NCBI GenBank assembly: GCA_035634055.1
Contig: DASQDR010000033.1
Span: 1 to 64,000, forward strand
Direction of reading: 5' to 3'
From: JAICTV01 sp035634055
GTDB taxonomy: Bacteria; Planctomycetota; Phycisphaerae; Tepidisphaerales; Tepidisphaeraceae
Length of the DNA stretch: 64,000 bases
The notes under the pieces were generated by a model, which did not search any database, had not been told where the DNA came from, and worked only from the letters and a program-made list of their open reading frames with translations. The translations under genes were made by a program, and so were the position numbers. Positions 18,135-26,088 of the stretch are shown piece after piece; position 1 is the stretch's first letter, and every line of letters starts with the position of its first letter.

Positions 18135-19163
18135 TCAACTTTCCGGCCGCGCCAGCGGCGCCGGCGCCGCGGGTGGTGCCGCGCCGGTGAGGGCAGCGAC
18201 GATGCGCTCCACGTGCACGTGGCAGTTCTCGATGAACACCCGGTACTTGTCCTGCGTTCCCCCCACCGCCGTCCCGGCCACGTAGAGTCCCGGCACGTTC
18301 GTCTCCATCGTCTGGTCGTCGTACGCCGGCGCGCCGCAGTCGCCCAGGAGTTGAACACCGGCGAGTTTGAACAGCGTGTTGTCCTGCTCGTAGCCGATCT
18401 GGATGAGCACGAAGTCCGCCGGAACGTCGAAGGTGTCGCCGTGCGGCAGCTTCCTCAGCGTCACGTGGCTGGGCGTGATCGCCACCGGCTGCGTGGGGAA
18501 GTGGTTCGGCACCTTGCCGGTCTCGAACAGGTTGTTGATCTCCGGCAGCAGCCAGTACTTGATGCTTTTCTCCGGCAGTTGGTCGCGGCGGTAGCTCATG
18601 GCGACGCGCGCGCCGGCGTGGTGGCACCGCAGCGCCGCCTCGACGGCTGAATTCTTGCCGCCGACGATCAGCACGTCGGTGCCGAAGTACTCGTGCGGGT
18701 CGCGGAAGTAGTGGCTGACGTGCGGCAGGTCCTCGCCGGGAACGTTCAGCTTCCGCGGCCGGTCGGTCCCGCCGGTGCAGAGCACGATCTTTGGCGCTCG
18801 GTACCGCCGATCGCCTCCGCGCGCTCGGGTTTGGACGATGAACTCCCCGGCGACCCGGTCGATGCCGGTGACGGCCTCGTACGCGCGGACGTCGAGGTCG
18901 AACATCCGCACCACCGTGCGCAGGTACGCCAGGTACTCCTCGCGGGTGGCCTTGTTCTGGTCCGGCGTCTGGAGCGGCACGCCGGCGATGGCGACGCGCT
19001 CGTTGGAACTGAAGAACTTCGTCTGCGGCGCGAACCACGAGATGGTGTAGCCGACCTGCCGGGCGTCGAATTGCAGGTAGTCGATCCCCCGCCGCTTTAG
19101 CGCGACCGCCAACTCCAACCCGATCGGGCCGGCGCCGATGACTATGACGTCCGTGCGTTCCAT
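18135..19163 (-). CDS. YpdA-like flavoprotein disulfide reductase
   Basis: YpdA reduces bacillithiol disulfide with NADPH. The 342-aa product has the N-terminal FAD motif VIVIGAGPIGLELAVALKRR, then ISWFAPQTKFFSSNERVAIA, which is characteristic of YpdA, the NADPH-binding VLIVGGKNSAVEAALRCHHA, and a C-terminal FAD-contact region GLYVAGTAVGG. No CxxC redox pair is present, as expected for YpdA. The start at 19163 (MERTDVIVIG) fits the family; the frame upstream lacks similarity. None of the bacillithiol synthesis genes (bshA, bshB, bshC) is in the window, so the physiological substrate is open. Confidence 0.85.
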   Translation of the reverse strand: MERTDVIVIGAGPIGLELAVALKRRGIDYLQFDARQVGYTISWFAPQTKFFSSNERVAIAGVPLQTPDQNKATREEYLAYLRTVVRMFDLDVRAYEAVTGIDRVAGEFIVQTRARGGDRRYRAPKIVLCTGGTDRPRKLNVPGEDLPHVSHYFRDPHEYFGTDVLIVGGKNSAVEAALRCHHAGARVAMSYRRDQLPEKSIKYWLLPEINNLFETGKVPNHFPTQPVAITPSHVTLRKLPHGDTFDVPADFVLIQIGYEQDNTLFKLAGVQLLGDCGAPAYDDQTMETNVPGLYVAGTAVGGTQDKYRVFIENCHVHVERIVAALTGAAPPAAPAPLARPES

Positions 19164-19377
19164 TTGGCAAGATGATAGCGGAGGCGGAAGCACGAGTGAG
19201 AACAGCACGAATTTCCGGGGCAACGGGGACATGTCCCGAAGTAGAAATGCCCAAAACAGCGACGCGGTTTCAGTCGTTTCTACTTTCTCGCCTGCGTGCC
19301 TTGTTTCGAAATTGGCGCGGTGACATTTCTCCAATTCCGCGCTGCCCGCTCCTTCCTCCGCGCCGCTAAAAACAAAA

Positions 19378-19403
19378 GGGGCGGACCGACGATGGTCCGC
19401 CCC
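19378..19403 (-). terminator. Rho-independent terminator of the glycine-zipper gene
   Basis: A 10-bp stem (ggggcggacc with ggtccgcccc) encloses a 6-nt loop. On the minus strand it is followed by ttttgttttt. It lies 52 nt beyond the stop at 19455. Confidence 0.88.
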
Positions 19404-19454
19404 AGGGTCAGGAAGCGTTGAACGTGCTTCGCGCTTGCGCCGCCCGCACGCGGG

Positions 19455-20420
19455 CTAGCGGTTGTCGCGGTCGGCGTCGCCGGGCATGGCGCGTTCGACC
19501 TTGTGCCAGCCGGAGCGGACCGAGTCCTTCACCTTGTCCCAGGTGCTCTCGCCGCTGCCGCGGTTGTTGCTGTCCCAGTCGCGGCGCAGGTCGGATTCGA
19601 CGTCATCGAAGTTGCGGCCGGTGTAGCGGGTGCGGCTGTTGTTGGTGAAGTTGTCGACGTCGGTGTCGCCGCCGATCTTGGTTCCCATCAGGCCGCCCGT
19701 GCGGTCGTCCATGCCGGCGGTGGCGACGGCGCCGAAGCCGCTGGAGAGGTCCGAGCCGCTCATGCGGCCGGTGGTGGAGACGGCCGACGGCATCTCGCCG
19801 CGCTCATCGGTGTGGCCCGGGTACGCCTGCGGCGCGCCGACCGTGCCGCTGGAGCCGGTGGTGGCGGTGTTGTAATCGCGGCCGGTGTCGCTGCCCGAGC
19901 TGCTGCTCGCGCCGGTGCCAGAGCCGACGCGATCCCACGCGTCGCGGGCGGCGTGCTTGGCCTTGTCCCAGCCGAGGCGGCTCTTGCCCTTGGTGGTTTC
20001 CCAGCCGGACTGCATGTTGTTCTCGACCTCCTCGAACTTGCGGTCGCTGTGCTCGGCGCGCGAGGACCAGCCGTACTGGTAAGCCGGGCGGTAGTCGTCG
20101 TCGTACGTGTGGCCCGGCTCGACGTAGGGGCGGGAGGAGTAGTTCTCCCGCCAATAATCGTCCTCATGGGTGGGGTTGACCGCTTCGGCCGCCCCCTTGC
20201 CCGCCAGCCCGCCGGCGACCGCGCCGACGACGGCGCCGATGACCGCGCCGATGGGTGCCGCCGGTCCGCTGACCGCCGCCCCGATGGCCGCCCCCGCCGC
20301 CCCGCCGCCCGCAGCACCCACGCCGGTGCCGACCGGGTGCGATCCGGGCGCGCCGGTGATGGCGTCGGGGTTGCGGTCACGGTCGCTGGTGTTCGCGTCA
20401 TTGTCGTGTTGACTGGCCAT
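19455..20420 (-). CDS. Glycine-zipper protein with repeated WD-helix modules
   Basis: The 321-aa product starts with a short polar N-terminus, then a Gly/Ala-rich glycine-zipper stretch of ~55 residues (GAAGGGAAGAAIGAAVSGP and onward), as in proteins that insert in or coat membranes. There follow two related amphipathic modules: FEEVENNMQSGWETTKGKSR with WDKAKHAARDAWDRV, and FDDVESDLRRDWDS with WDKVKDSVRSGWHKV. They are separated by a Ser/Thr/Gly linker. A good GAAGGAG site and a terminator frame it. It resembles stress- or desiccation-associated proteins in composition; no named family is certain. Confidence 0.75.
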   Translation of the reverse strand: MASQHDNDANTSDRDRNPDAITGAPGSHPVGTGVGAAGGGAAGAAIGAAVSGPAAPIGAVIGAVVGAVAGGLAGKGAAEAVNPTHEDDYWRENYSSRPYVEPGHTYDDDYRPAYQYGWSSRAEHSDRKFEEVENNMQSGWETTKGKSRLGWDKAKHAARDAWDRVGSGTGASSSSGSDTGRDYNTATTGSSGTVGAPQAYPGHTDERGEMPSAVSTTGRMSGSDLSSGFGAVATAGMDDRTGGLMGTKIGGDTDVDNFTNNSRTRYTGRNFDDVESDLRRDWDSNNRGSGESTWDKVKDSVRSGWHKVERAMPGDADRDNR

Positions 20421-20569
20421 GATGAATCTCCTTCTTCGGGGGTCCCAGGTTGTCCGTTAGCCGCGCGTGCCGCGCGGCCCATCGCGCTCGCGCGATGATG
20501 GGCAAGGGAGTGCAAAGGGGGTGCCAGCGGGCCCGAGCAGAAGCGGCGGGACGCTACCGCATCACGTCA

Positions 20570-22183
20570 TCAGCGAGGCTCGGGACCAACCGCAGCGTGG
20601 GCGGGCTTCAGGCGGGGGTCGGACAGGTCCAGGCGGTACATGAGGTTGTTGTACTCGTAGCGCGGCGTCTTGGTTGGGTTGCCGCTGAAGCTGTTGGTGT
20701 AGGTCCCTTCAAAGTAGATGATCCGCCCGCCCTCCTGGTCCAGGAACGGGTGATGGCGTGGGTTGTACAGGTCCATGTTCTCAGATCGTGCCGCCCACCC
20801 GCCGCCAACTTCACGATGATGCGTGGCGACCTTCACCGCCTTGTCCCACGGACCCTCCGGCGCGGCCGCCTCCGCGTACCAGATCTCGCCCAGCATCGAT
20901 GACCCGAACTGCTCCAGCCCGATCATCACGTAGCGCTCGCGGTACCGGTTCCACGCCACCGAACTGCCGTGCAGGAGGATCGGCTTGCCGTCCTCGGCGG
21001 CGGCAAGGCGGAACGGGCACTCGTCGCGCTTGATCCGGCCGGACTTGATCAGCTCCGCGAGTTGGCGCGGTTCCAGCGGCGGCGTCTCCTTCTTCCACGA
21101 GAATCGCGGGCGACCGTGGTCGTCGCGGTCGAGGGGCGGGTCGGACTTGTCGTATCGCGCGCCTTGCTTGAGGCAGGTGAACCCTTCGTAAGAGACAAGA
21201 TCCGTCACGCTCGCCCACTCCGCCCGCACGCGCACGGCCGGGTACGGGACGGGGAAGTAGAGGTACTTCGTCTTCCCGACTGTCACCTCCAGCGGGTGCC
21301 CCCCGGGCGCCAGCGGCGCGTCGAGCGGCACCGGCGCGAGCCTCTGGAAGATCCCCTTGTCGTCATCGAAAGCCATCAGCCCGCGTTCCACGCGCGTGCT
21401 CAGATCCTTCATGCGGCTGAAGTGCGCCAGCATGCGCGGCTTGCCGGCGGGGTCGGGTACCACCATGAACCCGTCGAGCCACACCGCCCCCGGCTCGGGC
21501 AGCGGCGCCATCTTCCGCGTGAAGCCTTCCTCGTCCTGAAAATACTTGAGATTGATCCCCACCGATGGATCCAGCCCGCCGCGTCCCGGCAGATCTGCGG
21601 TGGCGCCGGTCATTGAAAAGTTCCCCAGCGGGTAGGACAACTTGCCCGTGTCGCCCCAGAAAAAGTGGATCTTGTCGCGGTAGACCAGCGACTGCACCGA
21701 ATCCTGCCCCGTCACCTGCGCGTTGAGCAGCGGGTGATCGATCGGCGGCTTGCGCCCGGCCAACATGGTGTCGCGGTAGATCCCCTCGCCGGTGGTGCGG
21801 TAGAGCCGCTCGGCGACGTTGAGCCGCTTCAGCTTCAGCGTCGCAGCGCCTCCGGGCCTGGGCTCCAGCGCCCTGCCGCGGATGCCGAAGCCGTCGGCGG
21901 GGAACTCGTAGCCGAAGCTGCTGACGGTGAAGAATACGCGCCGGCCCATGAGCGCCGGGTCGTCGAGCGCGACCAGCCCGGCGCTGTCGGTGACGTACCG
22001 GACGCTGGAGGTCGTCTCCAGCTCCACCAGCGGCACGCCGCGCCCGGTCTGCTCGTCGATCACCTCGATGACGAAGGGACTCTCCTGCCCGCGGGCGACG
22101 GGGACAAGCGCCAGGATCGACAGCAGCGCGATTGCCGGGCCGCGGGAGAAGCGGACGCCGGAGTGGCGGAGCGGGCGGGTCAT
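20570..22183 (-). CDS. Secreted protein, probable beta-propeller (DUF4185-like)
   Basis: The 537-aa product has a signal peptide (ATG at 22183, hydrophobic AIALLSILALVPVARGQ). A short Ig/carboxypeptidase-regulatory-like region follows (FVIEVIDEQTGRGVPLVELE to ~residue 115), then a large domain with repeated strands such as KIHFFWGDTGK, YLYFPVPYPAVRVRAEW and WNRYRERYVMIGLEQFGSSM. GEIWYAEAAAPEGPWDKAVK and NPRHHPFLDQEGGRIIYFEG resemble glycoside-hydrolase five-bladed propellers and DUF4185. The active site was not identified. The start is 24 nt from the stop of the VPLPA-CTERM gene upstream, so the two probably form an operon. Confidence 0.72.
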   Translation of the reverse strand: MTRPLRHSGVRFSRGPAIALLSILALVPVARGQESPFVIEVIDEQTGRGVPLVELETTSSVRYVTDSAGLVALDDPALMGRRVFFTVSSFGYEFPADGFGIRGRALEPRPGGAATLKLKRLNVAERLYRTTGEGIYRDTMLAGRKPPIDHPLLNAQVTGQDSVQSLVYRDKIHFFWGDTGKLSYPLGNFSMTGATADLPGRGGLDPSVGINLKYFQDEEGFTRKMAPLPEPGAVWLDGFMVVPDPAGKPRMLAHFSRMKDLSTRVERGLMAFDDDKGIFQRLAPVPLDAPLAPGGHPLEVTVGKTKYLYFPVPYPAVRVRAEWASVTDLVSYEGFTCLKQGARYDKSDPPLDRDDHGRPRFSWKKETPPLEPRQLAELIKSGRIKRDECPFRLAAAEDGKPILLHGSSVAWNRYRERYVMIGLEQFGSSMLGEIWYAEAAAPEGPWDKAVKVATHHREVGGGWAARSENMDLYNPRHHPFLDQEGGRIIYFEGTYTNSFSGNPTKTPRYEYNNLMYRLDLSDPRLKPAHAAVGPEPR

Positions 22184-22206
22184 CCGCACCAGCCTACCGC
22201 GCCGCC

Positions 22207-22839
22207 TCACCCGACCCAGCGCATCCGCATCGCCACCAGCATGAACCCCCCGCAGGCGATCCCCCCCGCCAGCCCGCTCGGCAGCGGGATCACCACGCTG
22301 GCGACGGTGCTGACGGTGGAGCCGAACTCGTACGATTCCACCATGTAGCTGAAGCGCCCGTCGGTGTCTCCGAGCAGCTTCCACGGCACGGTGAAGGAGA
22401 TCGTGTCGCCGTCGAGGGCGAACTCCGCCGACCCGCGCTCGCGGCCCCAACCGCCGGCGTTGGGGATCTCCTCAAGGTCCGGTCCGAGCGACTCGCGCAC
22501 GGGGATGCGATGGTCGAACCGCAGCTCGCCGCCGCGGATGATGCTGACGCGCTCGGACGGGATCTCCATCGTGTCGGGCGCGATCGGGTGAGCATCCAGG
22601 TAGTACTGGAACTCGTGCCGCGGCCGGCCGAACTCGTCGGCGGTGAAGAAGTCCGGCCGCTGGTTGAAGACGATCTGAAAAATCGTCTCCTGTCGCCCCG
22701 AATCCACCCGCGCCGACTCGCGGACGATCTCAAACGCCGGCCCGGCACGGGCGACACCCGTGAGGCTCGCGGTCAGGAGGAGGGACAGGATCAGCGGGAA
22801 AAAAGCCGGCGGCGGGTACGACAGCCATCCGTGGTACAT
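22207..22839 (-). CDS. Secreted protein with VPLPA-CTERM-like C-terminal tail
   Basis: The start ATG at 22839 precedes a signal peptide (PAFFPLILSLLLTASLTGVA). The ~150-residue mature body has beta-strand-rich sequence (ETIFQIVFNQRPDFF, GDTISFTVPWKLLGDTDGRF). The end is VIPLPSGLAGGIACGGFMLV followed by a basic AMRMRWVG. This is the tripartite PLP motif, hydrophobic helix and basic tail of PEP/VPLPA-CTERM exosortase substrates. It is therefore likely processed and anchored by an exosortase-type system encoded elsewhere. A longer start at 23010 is possible but would bury the signal peptide. Confidence 0.7.
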   Translation of the reverse strand: MYHGWLSYPPPAFFPLILSLLLTASLTGVARAGPAFEIVRESARVDSGRQETIFQIVFNQRPDFFTADEFGRPRHEFQYYLDAHPIAPDTMEIPSERVSIIRGGELRFDHRIPVRESLGPDLEEIPNAGGWGRERGSAEFALDGDTISFTVPWKLLGDTDGRFSYMVESYEFGSTVSTVASVVIPLPSGLAGGIACGGFMLVAMRMRWVG

Positions 22840-23094
22840 CGGGGTACGCCTCGAACTGACCAGAGCCTGCACCGCCGCGGCGTCGGCCGGGAGGGGGCGA
22901 ATTCGCCGCGGGTCACAGGCTCCGGTCGGGTCCGATATTACCTCGCCCGCGCGTTTTGCCACGCGTAGAACCAATTGCCGCGACAGGCTCATTCCTGCGA
23001 CGACACCCACCGCTCAAGGCGCCGGCCGATCGTGCCGCAAACGCTCTGCCGGGACGAGCGGCGCGCGACGCCGATCCTCCTCCGATCACCCCCG

Positions 23095-23895
23095 CTATTT
23101 CTTCACCTTGGGCGCGAACGCCAGTACGTTGACCGGCGTGATCCCGCGCCCCTGACCGTCGCCGTGCTGGATCGCGGTGGTCACCAGTTGCTTCGCCTGG
23201 TCGATCGCATCCACCAGCGACATCCGGTTTGCCAGCCCCGCGGTGATCGCAGCGCTGTAGGCGCACCCGCTGCCGTGGGTCTTCTCCTTCGACTGCGCCC
23301 GCGCGGCGAACTCCAGGCACTCCCGGCCGTCGTAGAACAGATCGACGAACTGCCCCTCCTGCTCGATCCCCTTGACCAGCACCGCCCGGGCGCCGAGGTC
23401 GACGATCCGCTTGGCGGCGTCCCTCGCCGCCGGCAGGTTCGGCCCGATGCGCTCCACGCCGGTGAGCTGCGCGGTCTCGCGGAGGTTGGGCGTGACGACC
23501 GTCGCCAGCGGGAACAGCCGCTTGATCATCGCGCCGATCGCCTCGGTCTTCAGCAACAGGTCGCCCCCCTTGGCGACCATCACCGGGTCGCACACGTACG
23601 GCTGGAGCTTGTTGCGCCCGATGCATTCCTCGACCGCCTCGATGATCCCCGCCGAGCCGAGCATGCCCGTCTTGGTCGCGTCCACCGGGATGTCGCCGGC
23701 GACGGCGTCGATCTGCTTGCGGACGTTGTCTGGCGACATCTCCGCCACGTCGCGGACGCCCAGCGTGTTCTGCGCGGTGACGGCGGTGAGGGCGGTCATG
23801 CCGTAGACGTTGAGGACGGAAAAGACCTTCAGGTCCGCCTGGATGCCCGCCCCGCCGCAGGAGTCGGAACCGGCGATGGTTAACGCGGTCTTCAT
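23095..23895 (-). CDS. thiD: Hydroxymethylpyrimidine/phosphomethylpyrimidine kinase ThiD
   Basis: ThiD phosphorylates HMP and HMP-P in thiamine biosynthesis. The 266-aa ribokinase-fold protein shows KTALTIAGSDSCGGAGIQAD at the N-terminus, then YGMTALTAVTAQNT, DPVMVAKGGDLLL, TPNLRETAQLTG and the catalytic region KTHGSGCAYSAAITAGLA. Length and start match the family. No TPP riboswitch was found upstream, and no other thi gene is in the window. Confidence 0.93.
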   Translation of the reverse strand: MKTALTIAGSDSCGGAGIQADLKVFSVLNVYGMTALTAVTAQNTLGVRDVAEMSPDNVRKQIDAVAGDIPVDATKTGMLGSAGIIEAVEECIGRNKLQPYVCDPVMVAKGGDLLLKTEAIGAMIKRLFPLATVVTPNLRETAQLTGVERIGPNLPAARDAAKRIVDLGARAVLVKGIEQEGQFVDLFYDGRECLEFAARAQSKEKTHGSGCAYSAAITAGLANRMSLVDAIDQAKQLVTTAIQHGDGQGRGITPVNVLAFAPKVKK

Positions 23896-24090
23896 GCGGT
23901 GCTGCCCTCGTGGATGGGTGAAGCCGGAATGTAACGGTCGCGGTCGGTGCCAGCAACGCGGGTGACCGGGCGACGGACGAAGCGGACCGAGGTGAAGGGA
24001 CGACGAATCGCCTTCGGGCGGTTCACCGCTTCACCCAATCGACCATTCGCTCTGGCGACCGATCGAATCGCCGCGCCCGGCGTACTATTC

Positions 24091-25113
24091 ATGCGACTCA
24101 TGAGCAAGCATCCACTCCTTCAACTCGTGGCGGCGACCAGTCTGTTCCTCGGGCCGGAGGTCGCGCGGGGGCAGGCGACGAGTCGGCCGTCGGAGCGCTC
24201 CGGCGGGTGGTCGCTGGGGCGGCTGTTCGACTACGCGCGGCCCGAGCGGATCGTGGTGGAGGAATCGACGCCGTCCAAGGCTCACCTCTCCTTTCACGGC
24301 CGACCGCCGCAGTTGCGCGAGTCGGGCAACGACCTGGACCTGACCGAGCGGACCGCCGAGCCGACGACCGTCGGCAGCGTGGACATCCGCCGGCTGCGGT
24401 TCAAGGACGCCGACGGCGACCTCGTCACCGCGCTGCTCTGCACCCCCGCCGGCAAGCCGGGCCCGTTCCCGCTGGCCATCGCGGTGCACGGGCTCAACAG
24501 CAACAAGGCGCAGGTCTGCGGCCAGGTCGCTCCCGCCCTTGCCAAGCGCGGCTTCGCGGTTCTGGCGCCGGACATGCCGGTGCACGGCGAGCGGCCCGGA
24601 TCGCCGCAGTCGCTGTTCCAGTCGAAGGACTGGATGACCGCCATCTCGCTGCACCGCCGCGCGATCATCGACATCCGCCAGTGCATCGACGTGGCCGAGA
24701 AGCGCCCCGACATCGACGCGAGCCGGGGCGTGGTGCTGACCGGCTACTCGATGGGCGCCTGGCTGCACAGCATCGCCGGCCCGATCGACCCGCGGGTGCG
24801 GGCGATGGTGCTGATGGTCGGCGGCGCCACCGACGCGGGGCCGGTCCTGCGGATGCTCCCGCAGCTCGCGGCGGCCGACCCGCTGCAAGCCCTGCCCCAC
24901 TTCGCCGGCCGGCCGCTGCTGATGCTCAACGGCCTGCACGACATGACCGTGACGCCCGAGATGGCCGAGCGGCTCTACCAGGCCGCCGCTGAGCCGAAGC
25001 AGCAGAAGTGGTACGACAGCGGCCACCTCCTTCCCGACCGCGCCTACGACGACGCCGCCAAGTGGGTCGCCGAAACCTGGACAAAGCTCGCCGCCGACGC
25101 GCCCGCGAAATAG
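24091..25113 (+). CDS. Secreted alpha/beta hydrolase
   Basis: Two candidate ATGs (24091, 24100) precede a signal-peptide-like segment LLQLVAATSLFLGPEVARGQ. The mature part has the alpha/beta hydrolase core: oxyanion region LAIAVHGLNSNKAQ, nucleophile elbow VVLTGYSMGAWLHS (Ser of GYSMG), an acidic strand LLMLNGLHDMTVTP, and a C-terminal His in WYDSGHLLPDRAYDDA. It is 340 aa, in the range of dienelactone-hydrolase-like or X-Pro-peptidase-like enzymes. The natural substrate cannot be told, but export suggests an esterase or acetyl-esterase role in polymer breakdown. Confidence 0.8.
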   Translation: MRLMSKHPLLQLVAATSLFLGPEVARGQATSRPSERSGGWSLGRLFDYARPERIVVEESTPSKAHLSFHGRPPQLRESGNDLDLTERTAEPTTVGSVDIRRLRFKDADGDLVTALLCTPAGKPGPFPLAIAVHGLNSNKAQVCGQVAPALAKRGFAVLAPDMPVHGERPGSPQSLFQSKDWMTAISLHRRAIIDIRQCIDVAEKRPDIDASRGVVLTGYSMGAWLHSIAGPIDPRVRAMVLMVGGATDAGPVLRMLPQLAAADPLQALPHFAGRPLLMLNGLHDMTVTPEMAERLYQAAAEPKQQKWYDSGHLLPDRAYDDAAKWVAETWTKLAADAPAK

Positions 25114-25138
25114 CCCGGACGCCTTCCGGCGCATTCCA

Positions 25139-25298
25139 CCGTGGCTTGGGCGCCTCGCCCAAGATTCGCGGCGGCCAGCCACTCTTATCCTTGCCGTGGC
25201 TTGGGCGGCTCGCCCAAGCATCCGCGGCGGCCAGCCGCTCTTTCCATTCCTTCCGCCGCCGCGGCAAACGCTCGGGCGAGGCGCGCAAGCTACGGTGG
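25139..25298. repeat. Two direct copies and one inverted copy of a ~42-nt GC-rich repeat
   Basis: Near-identical units ccgtggcttgggcgnctcgc continuing to ggcggccagcc lie at 25139-25180 and 25194-25236. A diverged reverse-complement copy lies at about 25271-25298. Each unit contains a short internal palindrome (cttgggcg..cgcccaag). They fill the gap between the hydrolase and globin genes, where they may form transcript-end structures. Confidence 0.65.
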
Positions 25299-25307
25299 CA
25301 CGCTGCC

Positions 25308-25997
25308 TCACCGCTCCTCCACCACCTGCGGGCGGGTGCTTTCGATGATGGCCAGCAGTTCCTTCTGCTCGTCGGTCGGCACGCCGAGCTTGTCCAACGT
25401 TGCCTTCAGGTCGCCGATGGTCGCATCGAACTCCGGGTTGGTGATGTGCTTGCCGGCGTGGGCGGCCTTCATCTCCTTCCCCTCGTAGGTCGTCGGCCCG
25501 CCGGTCGCCAGGGCGAGGAACTGGACCACGTGCTTCTTGAGCGTGGCGACGTTCTGATCGCTCGCCTGCCACTCGACCGACTGGTTGCGACTCAGGCTGA
25601 TGCCGCCGCGGGTGACGCCCTTGCGCTCCCAGTTGACGCGCGGGTCCGCCAGCGCGCGGGCCATGAAGTCATCAACGATCTTGGTCAGCCCGTCCTGCCC
25701 GCCGAGCCGGTCGTAGAGGGACTTCTTGGCATTGACCTGCGCGTCCTTGCTGCCGGGGACGACGTCAGCCTTGCCGGGATCGTTCTTCTTCTCCTTGTCG
25801 CTGGAGGCGTCTCCGCCCGCCTTCATCTGCTCGTCGCGGGCGACGCGCTGCTCGGCGCGCTGGTCAGCCTCGCGGCTGCCGGAGGTGTAGAAGTCGCGGT
25901 CCTCCTGCGCCTGCGAGCTGCCGCACCCCGCGCCCGCCGCCCCGGCGATCGCGGCGGTTACCAGCACCATGAGGAACCAACCGGTCATCGTCTTCAT
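25308..25997 (-). CDS. Lipoprotein with C-terminal group 1 truncated hemoglobin
   Basis: The N-terminus (ATG 25997) is a lipoprotein signal with a Cys at residue 25 (IAGAAGAGC). A ~65-residue charged linker rich in Glu, Asp, Arg and Lys follows. The C-terminal ~120 residues match truncated globins: SLYDRLGGQDGLTKIVDDFM, LKKHVVQFLALATGGP, and YEGKEMKAAHAGKHIT with the likely proximal His in AAH. Truncated globins bind heme and handle O2, NO or peroxide. Being exported and lipid-anchored is unusual; most family members are cytoplasmic. It reads toward the repeats at 25.2 kb and is not obviously in an operon. Confidence 0.85.
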   Translation of the reverse strand: MKTMTGWFLMVLVTAAIAGAAGAGCGSSQAQEDRDFYTSGSREADQRAEQRVARDEQMKAGGDASSDKEKKNDPGKADVVPGSKDAQVNAKKSLYDRLGGQDGLTKIVDDFMARALADPRVNWERKGVTRGGISLSRNQSVEWQASDQNVATLKKHVVQFLALATGGPTTYEGKEMKAAHAGKHITNPEFDATIGDLKATLDKLGVPTDEQKELLAIIESTRPQVVEER

Positions 25998-26088
25998 CGG
26001 TGTCCGTCCTTTGTCTCGTGTCGCGCCGCGTGCCGTTGCGTTTCCCGCGAAGCCCGGCGCGAGCGGCGCGCGGCCGGCGCCGGCGGCG

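Noticed and set aside
16711..19254. Long minus-strand frame spanning the Lys-rich gene and YpdA region
   Set aside because: It crosses several real genes in the wrong frame and is Arg/Pro-rich throughout.
23896..24090. TPP riboswitch upstream of thiD
   Set aside because: No conserved CUGAGA thi-box or matching helices were found.
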